A DNA stretch of 64,000 bases. Source: Planctomycetota bacterium. GTDB lineage: Bacteria; Planctomycetota; Phycisphaerae; Phycisphaerales; UBA1924. Location: assembly GCA_018242605.1 (NCBI GenBank), contig JAFEBP010000022.1, positions 1-64,000 of the forward strand, read 5' to 3'. Positions 8,189 through 18,290 of this stretch are shown here, in pieces. Every line of letters starts with the position of its first letter. Position 1 is the stretch's first letter. The notes under the pieces were generated by a model, which ran no database searches, had not been told where the DNA came from, and saw only the letters and a list, made by a program, of their open reading frames with translations. The position numbers and the translations under genes are program-made.

Positions 8189-11100
8189 ATGCCCAAGCGA
8201 ACGGATATCAAGACAATCCTGGTACTGGGGAGCGGCCCGATCGTGATCGGTCAGGGTTGCGAGTTCGACTACAGCGGCACGCAGGCGTGCAAGGCGCTGA
8301 AGGCCGAGGGCTACCGGATCGTGCTGGTGAACAGCAATCCGGCGACGATCATGACTGACCCGGCGTTCAGCGACCGGACGTACATCGAGCCCATCACCCC
8401 GGAAGGGGTCCGCAAGATCATCGAGACGGAGATGGCCCGGGGCCCGCGGATCGACGCGATCCTGCCGACGCTGGGCGGGCAGACGGCGCTCAACTGCGCG
8501 TGCGCCCTGTGGGACAACGGGACGCTCAAGGAGTTCGGCATCCAGATGATCGGCGCCAACCGCGAGGTAATCCACCGCGCGGAGGACCGCCAGGCGTTCA
8601 AGACGATCTGCGAGGGCATCGGCCTGAAACTGCCCCGCGCGTCGGTGGTCAACACGATGGAAGAGGCCCTGGCGGCGCTGACCGACATCGGCCTGCCGGC
8701 GATCATCCGGCCCGCGTTCACGCTGGGCGGCAGCGGCGGGGGAATCGCCTACAACCTGGACGAGTTCAAGGACATCATCTCGCGCGGGCTCGCGGCGAGC
8801 ATGATCCACCAGGTGCAGATCGATCAGAGCGTGATCGGCTGGAAGGAGTTCGAACTCGAGGTGGTGCGGGACCGCAAGGACAACTGCGTGATCGTCTGCG
8901 GCATCGAGAACATCGACCCGATGGGCGTGCACACGGGCGACTCGATCACGGTGGCGCCGATTCTGACGCTGACGGACAAGGAATACCAGGCGATGCGGGA
9001 CGCCGCGATCGCGATCATGCGTGCGGTGGGCGTCGAGACGGGCGGCAGCAACGTTCAGTTCGCGGTGAACCCGGCGCCCAAGGACGGCAAGTTCGAGATG
9101 GTGGTGGTGGAGATGAACCCGCGCGTGTCGCGGAGCAGCGCGCTGGCGAGCAAGGCGACGGGGTTCCCGATCGCGAAGATCGCGGCGAAGCTCGCGGTGG
9201 GCTATACGCTCGACGAGCTGCGCAACGACATCACCGGGACCACGAGCGCCTGCTTTGAGCCGACGATCGACTACGTCGTGACGAAGATGCCCAGGTGGAC
9301 GTTCGAGAAGTTCCCCGAGGCCGACGAGACGCTCACGACGCAGATGAAGAGCGTGGGAGAGGCGATGGCGATCGGCCGGACGTTCAAGGAGAGCTTCCAG
9401 AAGGTCATCCGTTCGATGGACGTGAAGCGGTTCGGGCTCGGGCTGGACCGCAACGACAAATGGCTTGAGGCGATGCGCGCGGTAGAGCACGGGCAACTGG
9501 TGCTGGACGTGATGGGCTCGCGGGCGGGCAAGCGGGTGGAGGCGGCGACTTCCGACACCGGGCTGCGCACCGCCGACGGTCAACCGATCGAGTGGCCGAT
9601 TCCGCACGACAAGCTGAGCCGCAAGCTCGCGGTGCCGAGCCAGGGAAGGCTGTACTACGTGCGGTACGCGTTCAAGATGGGCTGGAGCATTGATCAGGTG
9701 CACGAGCTCACGCGGATCGACCGATTTTTCCTTGACCAGATCGCCCAGCTTGTGGAGTTCGAAGACACGCTGTGCGATTTCAAGCGTCTGGAAGATGTGC
9801 CCGCCGAGGTGCTCTTCGAGGCCAAGCAGTTGGGCTACAGCGATGCGCAGCTGGCGAACCTGTACTTCGGCAAGCTCAATACCGAGACGATTCTGAAAGT
9901 TCGCGAGCACCGGCACCGGGCGGGGATCGATCCGGTCTACAAGCTGGTGGATACCTGTGCCGCTGAGTTCGAGGCGGTGACGCCGTACTTCTACTCGACA
10001 TACGAACGTGCGTTCGAGGGGCCGACGGCGTCGTCGGCATCGCCGTACCTGGGTGATGACGAGATCCGCGTCACCGACAAGAAGAAAGTCGTGATCATCG
10101 GCGGCGGGCCCAACCGCGTGGGGCAGGGGATCGAGTTCGACTACTGCTGCTGCCACGCGGCGTTCGCGGCGGACGAACTGGGATTCGAGAGCGTGATGAT
10201 CAACTCGAACCCCGAGACGGTTAGCACGGACTACGACACCAGTGACCTGCTCTTCTTCGAGCCGCTGACGCTGGAGGACACTCTCAACGTGATCGAGCGG
10301 CTCAACGGTCCGGCCGGGCGCATCCACGGGGTAATCGTGCAGTTCGGCGGGCAGACTCCGCTGAACCTGGCCAAGGGGTTGGTCGCGGCGGGGGCGCCGA
10401 TCATCGGCACCAGCGTGGATTCGATCGATCTGGCGGAGGATCGCGACAGGTTCGATGCGCTGCTGGAGCGCCTGAAACTGCACCGGCCGCCGTCTGGGAT
10501 CGCGCGGTCCATCGAGGAGGCGCGGGCGGTGGCGGCGCGGATCGGGTATCCGGTGCTGCTGCGGCCGTCCTACGTGCTGGGCGGACGGGGCATGGAAATC
10601 TGCCCGGACGAGAAGGCGCTGCTCAACTTCATCACGACAGCGCTGCAGTCTGCGGGGATGGATGAGGCGCCGGTGCTCATCGACAAGTTCCTGGCGGGCG
10701 CGACCGAGGTTGACGTGGACGTCGTCGCGGACTTCCCGCCCAGCGGCGGAGCGCCGGCGCGGCGTGCCGATGCGCCCCGGGCGCTGATCTGCGGGGTGAT
10801 GGAGCAGATCGAGCAGGCTGGCGTTCACTCGGGCGACTCGGCGTGCACGCTGCCGCCCGCGTCGCTCTCGCGAGACATCGTGACGCGCATCGAGAACCTG
10901 GGGCGAGATCTGGCCCGAGAGCTCAGCCTGTGCGGCCTGATGAACATCCAGCTGGCGGTGAAGGACGATGTCATCTACATCCTGGAAGTCAACCCCCGCG
11001 CCAGCCGCACGGTGCCGTTCGTCAGCAAGGCGACGCACGTGCCGTGGCCGGCGATCGCCGCCAAGGTGATGATGGGGCGCTCGTTGGTTGAACTGGGCGC

Positions 11101-11752
11101 GGTGGAGAAGCACATCTCGGGGTACTGGGCGGTCAAGGAGAGCGTGTTCCCGTTCGGCAAGTTCCCCGGAGTGGACGTGGTGCTTGGTCCGGAGATGCGC
11201 AGCACCGGCGAGGTGATGGGCATCGACGCGAGCCTGCCGATCGCGTTCGCCAAGAGCCAGATGGCGGCGGGCACGCGGCTTCCGACGGACCCGGCCAAGG
11301 GCGGCGTGTTCCTCTCCGTGCGAGAGGCGGATCGCGGCGTCATCGTGGAACCGGCGCGGCTGCTCATGCAGATGGGTTTCAAGGTGTACGCGACATCGGG
11401 CACCGCCGAGTATCTGCAGGGCCAGGGGCTCAAGCCCACGGTGCTGCAGAAGGTGGCGTCGGGCGTGCGTCCCAACGTGATCGACCTCATGAGCAACGGC
11501 GAGATCGCGCTGGTCATCAACACGCCCACTCGCACCGGCTGGCAAACCGACGAGGGACGCATCCGCTCCACGGCGGTGCGTCTCAACGTGCCGATGATCA
11601 CCACGAGCACCGCGGCGGTCGCCGCGGTGCGGGCGATCGCCGCGATGCGAGAAAAGGACTGGGGCGTTTCCGCGATTCAGGACTTTGCGGCGATGATGGC
11701 AAAGGCCGCTACGCTGGTGGAGCCGGCATCGCGGCCCGCGGTCCGGGTGTGA
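8189..11752 (+). CDS. carB: Carbamoyl-phosphate synthase large subunit
   Basis: Makes carbamoyl phosphate from bicarbonate, two ATP and ammonia delivered by CarA, for pyrimidines and arginine. The protein is 1187 aa, somewhat longer than E. coli CarB (1073). It has the two tandem ATP-grasp halves: the first begins [19 protein letters not shown], the second [18 protein letters not shown]. Each carries its own ATP-grasp metal segment ([18 protein letters not shown] and [18 protein letters not shown]). The C-terminal allosteric domain ([15 protein letters not shown]) is present. A short Pro/Ala/Arg-rich insertion (around 10735-10785) sits in the second ATP-grasp domain. carA is not in the window. 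Confidence 0.98.
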   Translation: MPKRTDIKTILVLGSGPIVIGQGCEFDYSGTQACKALKAEGYRIVLVNSNPATIMTDPAFSDRTYIEPITPEGVRKIIETEMARGPRIDAILPTLGGQTALNCACALWDNGTLKEFGIQMIGANREVIHRAEDRQAFKTICEGIGLKLPRASVVNTMEEALAALTDIGLPAIIRPAFTLGGSGGGIAYNLDEFKDIISRGLAASMIHQVQIDQSVIGWKEFELEVVRDRKDNCVIVCGIENIDPMGVHTGDSITVAPILTLTDKEYQAMRDAAIAIMRAVGVETGGSNVQFAVNPAPKDGKFEMVVVEMNPRVSRSSALASKATGFPIAKIAAKLAVGYTLDELRNDITGTTSACFEPTIDYVVTKMPRWTFEKFPEADETLTTQMKSVGEAMAIGRTFKESFQKVIRSMDVKRFGLGLDRNDKWLEAMRAVEHGQLVLDVMGSRAGKRVEAATSDTGLRTADGQPIEWPIPHDKLSRKLAVPSQGRLYYVRYAFKMGWSIDQVHELTRIDRFFLDQIAQLVEFEDTLCDFKRLEDVPAEVLFEAKQLGYSDAQLANLYFGKLNTETILKVREHRHRAGIDPVYKLVDTCAAEFEAVTPYFYSTYERAFEGPTASSASPYLGDDEIRVTDKKKVVIIGGGPNRVGQGIEFDYCCCHAAFAADELGFESVMINSNPETVSTDYDTSDLLFFEPLTLEDTLNVIERLNGPAGRIHGVIVQFGGQTPLNLAKGLVAAGAPIIGTSVDSIDLAEDRDRFDALLERLKLHRPPSGIARSIEEARAVAARIGYPVLLRPSYVLGGRGMEICPDEKALLNFITTALQSAGMDEAPVLIDKFLAGATEVDVDVVADFPPSGGAPARRADAPRALICGVMEQIEQAGVHSGDSACTLPPASLSRDIVTRIENLGRDLARELSLCGLMNIQLAVKDDVIYILEVNPRASRTVPFVSKATHVPWPAIAAKVMMGRSLVELGAVEKHISGYWAVKESVFPFGKFPGVDVVLGPEMRSTGEVMGIDASLPIAFAKSQMAAGTRLPTDPAKGGVFLSVREADRGVIVEPARLLMQMGFKVYATSGTAEYLQGQGLKPTVLQKVASGVRPNVIDLMSNGEIALVINTPTRTGWQTDEGRIRSTAVRLNVPMITTSTAAVAAVRAIAAMREKDWGVSAIQDFAAMMAKAATLVEPASRPAVRV

Positions 11753-11939
11753 TGTAACACGGCATTAGAGTGATGCGCTCGATGGAACTGGGGCTGCGCT
11801 GCCTCCGGGGCGGAAGGGCTGCTCGCCGATGAGCGGGTCGCGCTGATCGTGGTGCAGAATCCTGGAACCACGCTACCGTTTCGTTCATGAGTGAACGCGT
11901 AGGTCAACTCGGTCGGCGATGGAGCGCACCGTGGTCGCG

Positions 11940-12887
11940 ATGATCCTGCGCCGACTGTTGCAACTGCCGCTGATCCTCGCGGCGGTGTACACCATCACCC
12001 TTGCTCTGGCGTGGGCGATTCCCGGCAATCCGCTGGAACGGCCGGAGGGGAAACGTCCGCCCGCGGAGATCGTTGAGGCGATGAAGGCGCGGTACAACCT
12101 CGACAGTTTCGGGAACTTTTACTGGTCGTACCTGGCGCGGGCGAGCGGGGTCAAGTACCTTTCAACCGGCGTGCCGAATCAGCGCGTGTTTGACCTCGGA
12201 CCGTCTTTGCAGTACCGTGACCGTGACGTCAACGAGATCATCGGGGGCTCGCTGCCGGTCTCGATGACGTTGGGCGCGGCGGCGATGTTGATCGCGCTGC
12301 TGCTGGGCGTGGGTGCGGGGGTGGTGGGGGCGGCGAAACCGAACTCGTTGGCGGACGCGGCGACGCTGGGTGTGGCGCTGGTGGGGATCAGCCTGCCGAC
12401 CTTCGTGGTAGGCACGCTGCTGCAACTGGTGTTCGCGGTGTGGTTGTCGTGGGCGCCGGTGGGGGGGTGGGAGTTGCCGCGGGGTCTGGTGCTGCCGGCC
12501 ATCACGTTGGCGCTGCCGTTCGCGGCGTATATCGCGAGATTGACGCGCTTAGGAATGATCGAAGCACTGGCGAGCGATTACGCGAGAACGGCGCGGGCGA
12601 AAGGCGCTTCGGAGTGGCGGGTGATCCTGCGGCATGCGCTCAAGAACGCGTTCCTGCCTGTGCTGTCGTACTTGGGGCCGGCGTGCGCGATGGCGATGAC
12701 GGGTTCGTTCGTCGTGGAGCGGGTGTTCTACATCCCGGGGCTGGGCCAGCACTTCGTCAACGCGGTGCAGAACAAGGACCTGTTTCTGATCCTGGGTGTG
12801 GTGCTGGTCTTTGCGACGATGCTGATCGTGTTCAATCTCGTCGTGGATGTGTTGTACGCCTGGGTCGATCCGAGGACCGCCGCGTGA
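11940..12887 (+). CDS. DppB/OppB-type ABC transporter permease
   Basis: A 315-aa inner-membrane permease with about six transmembrane helices. The N-terminus (MILRRLLQLPLILAAVYTI) is the classic DppB opening and the EAA-like cytoplasmic loop reads YARTARAKGASEWRVILRHALKNAF (only a 20-residue portion, ARAKGASEWRVILRHALKNA, is diagnostic). It ends with the usual final helix and VDVLYAWVDPR. Peptide/nickel importers need a DppC partner, two ATPases and a binding protein; none is adjacent. The ATG at 11940 is preferred over 11919 because it starts at the conserved N-terminus. Confidence 0.9.
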   Translation: MILRRLLQLPLILAAVYTITLALAWAIPGNPLERPEGKRPPAEIVEAMKARYNLDSFGNFYWSYLARASGVKYLSTGVPNQRVFDLGPSLQYRDRDVNEIIGGSLPVSMTLGAAAMLIALLLGVGAGVVGAAKPNSLADAATLGVALVGISLPTFVVGTLLQLVFAVWLSWAPVGGWELPRGLVLPAITLALPFAAYIARLTRLGMIEALASDYARTARAKGASEWRVILRHALKNAFLPVLSYLGPACAMAMTGSFVVERVFYIPGLGQHFVNAVQNKDLFLILGVVLVFATMLIVFNLVVDVLYAWVDPRTAA

Positions 12888-12888
12888 C

Positions 12889-13392
12889 TTAGTACGACAC
12901 GAACCCGAAGTGAAGTTTGGCGTGACCGACGTTCAGCGTGATCCACTCCTCGTGTGTGAGCGGGCCAAAGACGGGGTTGGGGTTCACCGGCGCTGATTGC
13001 TTGAGACGCCGGCACGCGGCTTCGAGGCGGGCGAGTCCATCCTGGGTGCTCAGCCTGTCGACTCCGTATGTGCCCTCGGGGGCTCCCCGGATGCGAAAGC
13101 CCGGGGGAAGGGGCTTTTTGAAGAACGAGTTCTTCATGAGCCTCGCGATGATTCGAACGAACCACGGCGGCGAGACTGGATAGCCGTCGAAGGGGTAGCT
13201 CATCCACGCGGCGACGTGACCGAAGATCTGGCCCGAGGTCCAGTTGCCAAGGTGGCGAAGATTGCCGGAGTTTTCCGCCGCGGCGATGCGTCTTGCTTCC
13301 GCGACGACGTCGTCGAGCGTCTTGAGCGAGACCGGTCGCCTCTGCACCTTGGCGGTGTCAACGTGAGCGCCGGGCGTGGAGGTGCTGTTCAT
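12889..13392 (-). CDS. DUF1569 (DinB-like) domain protein
   Basis: A 167-aa protein resembling DUF1569, a branch of the DinB/YfiT-like four-helix metal-binding fold. Visible signatures are WTSGQIFGHVAAWMSYPFDG near the middle and EEWITLNVGHAKLHFGF at the end, whose His residues match likely metal ligands in the fold. Function unknown. Its start overlaps the end of the small membrane-protein frame at 13358-13639 by 35 bases, and it is convergent with the permease gene (1 base between stops). Confidence 0.8.
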   Translation of the reverse strand: MNSTSTPGAHVDTAKVQRRPVSLKTLDDVVAEARRIAAAENSGNLRHLGNWTSGQIFGHVAAWMSYPFDGYPVSPPWFVRIIARLMKNSFFKKPLPPGFRIRGAPEGTYGVDRLSTQDGLARLEAACRRLKQSAPVNPNPVFGPLTHEEWITLNVGHAKLHFGFVSY

Positions 13393-13639
13393 GGGCGGAG
13401 CGTATTACGCGGGGCGGGCGGCCGTCGATCATCTCTTCCACGTGGGCGCGGCGGCGTTGGTCGGCCTGATCCATGGCGTCGAGCAGGAGCAGGGCGCCTC
13501 CCACCTGGCAGAGAAAGAACACGCCGATGTAGAACCAGACCTCTACGGAATCGGGGACGAGCCCGAATCGGAGGTTGATGGCGGCGGCGATCAGCGAGAC
13601 CACCGCGATCGCCAGCCCGGTCTGTGCGACGCGATTCAT
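13358..13639 (-). CDS. Putative small two-helix membrane protein
   Basis: A 93-aa frame starting at an ATG at 13639. Residues 7-27 and 36-58 are clearly hydrophobic (GLAIAVVSLIAAAINL and WFYIGVFFLCQVGGALLLL), and the C-terminus is charged (DQADQRRRAHVEEMIDG). Its last 35 bases overlap the DUF1569 gene in another frame, so translational coupling is possible. No Shine-Dalgarno is obvious. The hydropathy pattern makes a real gene plausible, but it could still be spurious. Confidence 0.55.
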   Translation of the reverse strand: MNRVAQTGLAIAVVSLIAAAINLRFGLVPDSVEVWFYIGVFFLCQVGGALLLLDAMDQADQRRRAHVEEMIDGRPPRVIRSAHEQHLHARRSR

Positions 13640-13710
13640 GCCCGTGTGTATCGATCGGGGGCCGCGAAAGTTGCACTTTTTCGCGGCATCGCTCCGATGG
13701 CCGGGGCGGA

Positions 13711-14793
13711 TCAGATGCCGCGCTTGATGGCGTCGACGATGCGCTGAGCGGTGCGGACATTGGCGAACCCGGCCTCGGCGTCGATGGGCGGGCGTTCGCC
13801 GGTGCGGACGGCGTGGATGAAGGCCTGCAGTTCCATCACGATTGGCTCGGCGTCGTCGACGACGAGCTCTTCGATGTTGACCAGTTCGCCCCACTTGAGA
13901 TTGGTGAGGTCCGAGCCGAGCTTGATCTGCTCGCGGACTTCGCGCATCTGGATCTCGTTGGCGATCCGGCGGATCATGTTGCCCTTCTTGGCGCCGTAGT
14001 CGATCTTGATGTAGGCGTTTTCGCCGGTGATGCGGGTGACCCGCTCGGTCTTGAGGGCCAGGCGGCTGGAGGTGATGTCGGCCACGCAGCGGCCCTTGGG
14101 GGTGTTGAACTCGAGCCAGGCGTTGCAGAGGTCTTCGTGCTCGGTGATCACGGCGACGCCGGCGGCGCGGATGAAGTCCGGCTCGTGCCCACCCATCATC
14201 ATGAGGACCACGTCGATGTCGTGGATCATCATGTCCATCACGACGCCCACGTCCACGGAGCGGAAGGTCATCGGGCTCACGCGGACAACCTGCATGAAGC
14301 GTGGCACGATCGGCTGGCCCGTCGCGGCGGCCTTCTGCATGGCACGCATCACGGGGTTGAATCGCTCGATGTGGCCGACCATCAGGACGCTGCCCGTAGA
14401 TTCGGCGAGTTCCTTGATCGCCAGGGCGGTCTCGACGTCGCCCGCGAGCGGCTTCTCGATGAGGCAGGCGATGCCGGCTTTGAGGAGCGGCTCGGCGGCG
14501 GCGCGGTGTGCGGTGGTGGGCACCGCGATGGAGACCGCGTCAACTCCTGCGTCCAGGAGTTGATCCACGCGTTCAAAGCCGCGGGTTTCAAACTTGTCGG
14601 CCATCTCGCCTCGGCGGCCGGGCTCGGCGTCGACGACGCCCACGAGTTCGCAGTCGGGCAGGTTGGCGTAGACGCGGGCGTGGTGCCGGCCCATTCGTCC
14701 GACGCCGACGACCCCGCACCGCACCTTTCGGCCCGCGAAGCGGTCTTTGTTAGCGGGCAAGTCGTTGGCGCCGTTTGAAGCGGGGGCTGGCAT
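13711..14793 (-). CDS. Gfo/Idh/MocA-family NAD(P)-dependent oxidoreductase
   Basis: A 360-aa protein with an N-terminal Rossmann domain (CGVVGVGRMGRHHARVY) and the EKPLA motif (LIEKPLAGD) whose Lys is usually catalytic. The C-terminal alpha/beta domain contains MIHDIDVVL, the H..D pair typical of the family. Relatives act on sugars or nucleotide sugars, including UDP-GlcNAc 3-dehydrogenases of lipid A synthesis; the substrate here is unknown. Transcribed toward the small membrane protein gene, 71 bases away. Confidence 0.9.
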   Translation of the reverse strand: MPAPASNGANDLPANKDRFAGRKVRCGVVGVGRMGRHHARVYANLPDCELVGVVDAEPGRRGEMADKFETRGFERVDQLLDAGVDAVSIAVPTTAHRAAAEPLLKAGIACLIEKPLAGDVETALAIKELAESTGSVLMVGHIERFNPVMRAMQKAAATGQPIVPRFMQVVRVSPMTFRSVDVGVVMDMMIHDIDVVLMMMGGHEPDFIRAAGVAVITEHEDLCNAWLEFNTPKGRCVADITSSRLALKTERVTRITGENAYIKIDYGAKKGNMIRRIANEIQMREVREQIKLGSDLTNLKWGELVNIEELVVDDAEPIVMELQAFIHAVRTGERPPIDAEAGFANVRTAQRIVDAIKRGI

Positions 14794-14865
14794 AGGGGCG
14801 GATTGTAAACGTCGCGTGGGCGGCGGTCACTGTTTGAGGGTTTGACAACAGGAACGGTCAAAAAT

Positions 14866-14888
14866 GAACACGGGCCGCGTGGGCGGCC
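14866..14888 (-). terminator. Intrinsic terminator downstream of trxA
   Basis: Read on the minus strand, a GC-rich hairpin with arms CGCGGGCCGC and GCGGCCCGTG (one mismatch in 10 pairs, short loop) lies in 14868-14895 and is followed by TTCATTTTTG. It sits just after the trxA stop codon at 14916. Boundaries are approximate. Confidence 0.65.
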
Positions 14889-14915
14889 CGCGTTGGGTGC
14901 TTGGTTGGTTGCGGG

Positions 14916-15248
14916 TTACGCCGCGGCTTCGGTGATGGCGGCCGCGATTTCTTCCTTCTTCTTGAAACCGACGAACTTCTTCACCACCTGTCCGCCCTTG
15001 AAGATGATGAGGGTGGGGATGGCCGTAATGCCGAACTTCATCGCGACATTGCGATTGGAATCGATATCGACCTTGCCGACCTTGGCCTTGCCCGCAAACT
15101 CGTCGGCGACAGAATCGACGATGGGAGCCAAGTTACGGCAGGGCATGCACCACTCGGCCCAGAAATCGACCAATACGGGCTGCGCATTGGAGAGAACTTC
15201 TGCTTCGAAGTTGGCGTCGGTGAACTCTTTGACATTGGCGTTTGCCAT
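14916..15248 (-). CDS. trxA: Thioredoxin
   Basis: A 110-aa thioredoxin that reduces protein disulfides in the cytoplasm. The fold is recognisable from VLVDFWAEWC, the cis-Pro motif GITAIPTLIIF and GGQVVKKFVG. The active site reads WCMPC, whereas most thioredoxins have WCGPC; a changed second intervening residue usually alters redox potential or partner range. The ATG at 15248 is preferred because GAAGGAAT lies 6-7 bases upstream; a longer frame reaches 15380. It stands alone, with its own terminator, 200 bases after folP. Confidence 0.95.
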   Translation of the reverse strand: MANANVKEFTDANFEAEVLSNAQPVLVDFWAEWCMPCRNLAPIVDSVADEFAGKAKVGKVDIDSNRNVAMKFGITAIPTLIIFKGGQVVKKFVGFKKKEEIAAAITEAAA

Positions 15249-15448
15249 GGATGATTCCTTCAGTACTGCTTCCGCTGTGTTCGATGCCGCGGCGGTCGAA
15301 TCGTCGCGGAGGACATGGTACGCCATACCTCGCGACACTTCGCTTGCGGCATTCGGCGTGCCGCGGATTGGTGGATTCAACCCACAATAATCTCGCCTGG
15401 GATTCCGATGCGGACGGTGATTCGGTGACGGTCAGGCGGCGTCACTGC

Positions 15449-16348
15449 CTAATTGGCAGTCGCCGGGGCGGCAAGGCGAGCGGCCTCGAGAGCGGCGAGC
15501 GCCTGGATGTGCGGTTCCACATCGTGGACGCGAAGGAGGGTTGCGCCGCGTTGGGCGTGGAGGATGCTCAGCGCCAGGGTGCCTGCGAGGCGTTCGTTGG
15601 GCTTGGAATCGCGGCCGAGGCTGACACGGCCGACGAAACTCTTGCGTGACAATCCGCTCAATACCGGTTTGCAGGTGGCGGCGATGATGGCCGGGGTTTC
15701 CTGGATGAGTTCCAAATTCTGCACCACAGTCTTCCCGAACCCAAGTCCGGGATCGACCAGGATCTGCTGGGGGCGAACTGCGGCGGCGTACGCGGCGGGG
15801 AGGATTCGCTCGGTGAAAGCGGTGATGACGCGCTGCGAGACGGTGCCGCGGGCGGGCGGAGTGGTGTACCGATCCGAGTAGGAATCCAGGTGGGGCGGCA
15901 ACTCGCGGTGCATCAGAATCAGGCCTGCGCGGCGGGTGGCGGCGAGGGAGAGGATGGCGGGGTCTTCGGCTCCGGCTGAAACGTCGTTTATTGCATCCGC
16001 GCCGGAATCGAGCGAAGCCTGAGCTACCTGGCTGAGTGTGGTATCAATGCTGATGGGGATGGCGGCGAGCGTTCCGCCGGAGCCACGGATTGCGGCGATG
16101 ACGGGCACGACTCGGCGGATTTGTTCGGCGGCGGGCACCCGCTGGGAGCCGGGGCGGGTGGACTCGCCGCCGATGTCGAGTATCGCAGCTCCGGCTTTAA
16201 CAGCACGGGCCGCGGCCGCGAGGGCGTCTGCGACGGATGCCAGTTGGCCGCCATCCGAGAAGCTATCAGGGGTGATGTTGAGGATGGCCATGACCCGGGG
16301 GCGGGTCAAATCGATGAAACGGCCGTTGGCGAGTTCCCAGGGGGGCAC
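15449..16348 (-). CDS. folP: Dihydropteroate synthase
   Basis: Condenses p-aminobenzoate with the pterin pyrophosphate in folate synthesis and is the sulfonamide target. The 299-aa protein has MAILNITPDSFSDGG, ILDIGGESTRPGS, LVDPGLGFGK, LSGLSRKSF and LLRVHDV, the full set of DHPS pterin and phosphate-binding motifs. It starts with GTG at 16348 without a strong Shine-Dalgarno. It is divergent from rpsT, 151 bases away. It fits with purU and metF as part of a folate-related gene set in this region, though not contiguous with them. Confidence 0.96.
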   Translation of the reverse strand: MPPWELANGRFIDLTRPRVMAILNITPDSFSDGGQLASVADALAAAARAVKAGAAILDIGGESTRPGSQRVPAAEQIRRVVPVIAAIRGSGGTLAAIPISIDTTLSQVAQASLDSGADAINDVSAGAEDPAILSLAATRRAGLILMHRELPPHLDSYSDRYTTPPARGTVSQRVITAFTERILPAAYAAAVRPQQILVDPGLGFGKTVVQNLELIQETPAIIAATCKPVLSGLSRKSFVGRVSLGRDSKPNERLAGTLALSILHAQRGATLLRVHDVEPHIQALAALEAARLAAPATAN

Positions 16349-16382
16349 GGGCTACGGTATTGTCGCCGGGTTCACAGGCGGC

Positions 16383-16411
16383 TTGATTCGCCCGGGTGCC
16401 CCGCCAATAAT
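16383..16411 (+). promoter_or_regulatory. Candidate sigma-70 promoter for rpsT
   Basis: TTGATT at 16383-16388 and AATAAT at 16406-16411 are separated by exactly 17 bases, 88 bases upstream of the rpsT ATG. This is a -35/-10 pair by eye only. Confidence 0.45.
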
Positions 16412-16499
16412 TCAGGCCCCGCGTCCCCCATGGTGGGAAGGGTGGGCAGTTTGGTCGTGTCAGATTTTCGGTGTTTTTCAGGCAAGGAAACGGCTCGTT

Positions 16500-16778
16500 A
16501 TGGCTCACTCGCGTACCGCTCGCAAGCGTGTTCGGCAGAACATCAAGTCTCGCGCCCGCAATCGCTGGCGTTTGACGACCATGCGCGAGGGGGTCAAGGA
16601 GTTCAACGAGGCTCTCCTCCACGGCACCGTCGCCGCGGCGACCGAGATCTTCCGCAAGATCTCCCGAGTGATCGACCGCACGGCCCAGCAGGGCGTGATC
16701 CACAAGAACCAGGCCGCCCGCCGCAAGAGCCGCATGAGCGCGAAGCTCAAGGCCAAGAAGCTCAGCGCCAAGGCCTGA
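16500..16778 (+). CDS. rpsT: 30S ribosomal protein S20
   Basis: A 92-aa, strongly basic, helical protein that binds 16S rRNA in the small subunit body. The N-terminus AHSRTARKRVRQNIKSRARN matches the family opening (S.kKrirq..k.r.rN), and HKNQAARRKSRM is the conserved C-terminal block. AAGGA lies 11 bases before the ATG. It is a monocistronic gene with a candidate promoter upstream and a perfect intrinsic terminator downstream. Confidence 0.97.
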   Translation: MAHSRTARKRVRQNIKSRARNRWRLTTMREGVKEFNEALLHGTVAAATEIFRKISRVIDRTAQQGVIHKNQAARRKSRMSAKLKAKKLSAKA

Positions 16779-16808
16779 GAGGCCAGTTTCAGCTACAGAG
16801 AAATTGAT

Positions 16809-16845
16809 CAGCCGCGGCGGCATCGACGCCGCGGCTGTCGTTTTT
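16809..16845 (+). terminator. Intrinsic terminator of rpsT
   Basis: Perfect 11-bp stem CAGCCGCGGCG / CGCCGCGGCTG with a 7-base loop, followed by TCGTTTTT. It begins 31 bases after the rpsT stop codon. Confidence 0.92.
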
Positions 16846-16882
16846 GATATTGCCGATCCGCGACTGCTACGCTCGCCCCGCG

Positions 16883-17683
16883 ATGGCCAAGGCAACACGT
16901 CCAGTGAAACCGAAGGGCGCCGGTCTGTTCGGCAGCGATGCCAAACCGACGAGTTACGCCGCGCTGTCGACGCGTCCGTTGTACGTGCTGTGCTTTCTGC
17001 TGCCGTTCATGGTCCTGTACGAGGTGGGCTCGTTCAAGTACCTGCGAGATTCGGGTCGGGGCGTGATCGAGACGATCGGGGCCCGCAAGATCCTGGCGGG
17101 TTTTTTCGAGACATTCGGGATCGCGAGCTTTCACATCCCCCCGCTGGTGTTGTGCGCCGTGCTGATCGTGTGGCATGTATTGCTGGGGGACGCATGGAAA
17201 ATCAAGGGACGGGTCATCGTGGGGATGGCGCTTGAAAGCGTGCTGTGGACGCTGCCCCTGCTCGTGTTCGCTCTGACTTTTTTCGTGAGGAGGCCGCCGG
17301 CGTTCATCGGGGCGGAGGCGTTCGCGGATCTGTCGATGCCGGCGCGGCTCACTCTTTCGGCAGGTGCGGGCGTGTATGAGGAACTGCTGTTTCGGCTGAT
17401 CATTATTTCGGTGGTTCACTTCATCGTGGTGGATCTGCTGCAGGGATCGCGAGGGGTGGGGTACACCATGGGCGGCGTGATCTCGGCGGTGGCGTTCGCG
17501 ATGGCGCACAACATTTCGCATCCCGGTGGAGGCACGGACTTGGGTTTGTTCGCGTACTACGCGCTGGCGGGCCTGTACTTTGCGGGGCTGTTCGTGTTCC
17601 GCGGATTCGGGATGGTGGTGGCGACGCACGCGCTGTTCGACGCTGTTGTGCTGGTGGCGATTCCATCGGCAACGGCCCGATAG
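16883..17683 (+). CDS. CPBP-family intramembrane metalloprotease
   Basis: A 266-aa multi-pass membrane protein of the CAAX-protease/bacteriocin-processing (CPBP, Abi) family. The three motifs are visible: GVYEELLFR (the Glu-Glu...Arg pair), AVAFAMAHN (His) and VATHALFDAV (His with Asp/Asn-type partner). These residues form the membrane-embedded active site in Rce1-like enzymes. The ATG at 16883 starts a basic N-terminal tail of about 30 residues before the first helix. Substrate unknown. Confidence 0.9.
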   Translation: MAKATRPVKPKGAGLFGSDAKPTSYAALSTRPLYVLCFLLPFMVLYEVGSFKYLRDSGRGVIETIGARKILAGFFETFGIASFHIPPLVLCAVLIVWHVLLGDAWKIKGRVIVGMALESVLWTLPLLVFALTFFVRRPPAFIGAEAFADLSMPARLTLSAGAGVYEELLFRLIIISVVHFIVVDLLQGSRGVGYTMGGVISAVAFAMAHNISHPGGGTDLGLFAYYALAGLYFAGLFVFRGFGMVVATHALFDAVVLVAIPSATAR

Positions 17684-17924
17684 CGTCGCCGGGAGGGCAT
17701 TTCGACCCGTCCGATCCCCAGGTTCGGAGCAGGTAGGAACTCAGGGACCGTTTGGGCGGTCTGTTCGCTGCCTGGACGGTATGGCGGAAGTGGATTCTGG
17801 AAGGCCTCCCCGTTACCCTTGGGCATCGGCGTTTTTGACGGGTAGTCGTTTCGATCTCGCAATAGCCCTGCGTCCCACTGTGTGCAACCGGACGCCCGGC
17901 ACTTGATTGGAAGGCTGGTTCAAC

Positions 17925-18227
17925 ATGGGTCTAGATTTCGCGATCGACGCTTTGTACGAAACGGGCTGGAACTGTTCAGCGACCGATCGTGCGGAACGGC
18001 ATGTTGACGGGCGGCAGTATCCGACTCCCCAGAGCGTCGCGGCGACGTTTGCGGAGCAGGGGTACGACTTGACATTGCGGCACATTCAACTGTTCGATTG
18101 CTATCGCGCCGAATGGCGCGATTCGCAGGGGCACGCGGCCGGCGCTGTGGTCGGACAGACGGCTGCGGAAGCTGCGGTGTACGCGCTTTCTCAGCTTCGT
18201 CGGCAACTGGTCGCGGCGAACGCCTGA
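17925..18227 (+). CDS. Small protein of unknown function
   Basis: A 100-aa soluble protein (MGLDFAIDALYETGW...). Nothing in it is recognised. The middle has a YDLTLRHIQLFDCYRAEW strand-like segment and the end an Ala-rich helix with charged residues (AAEAAVYALSQLRRQL). The ATG at 17925 follows GGAAGG 9-10 bases upstream. It is a free-standing gene just before the tRNA-Glu unit. Confidence 0.65.
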   Translation: MGLDFAIDALYETGWNCSATDRAERHVDGRQYPTPQSVAATFAEQGYDLTLRHIQLFDCYRAEWRDSQGHAAGAVVGQTAAEAAVYALSQLRRQLVAANA

Positions 18228-18290
18228 ACAGTTGCGGTTCGACGAGCAATCAAACGGGCATTCATGGCGCTTTTTCGTGCGGCGGGCGAG

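Noticed and set aside
8156-11545. Long minus-strand frame of 1129 codons opposite carB
   Set aside because: Arg/His/Asp-rich composition typical of antisense frames in GC-rich DNA; carB on the plus strand explains the region fully.
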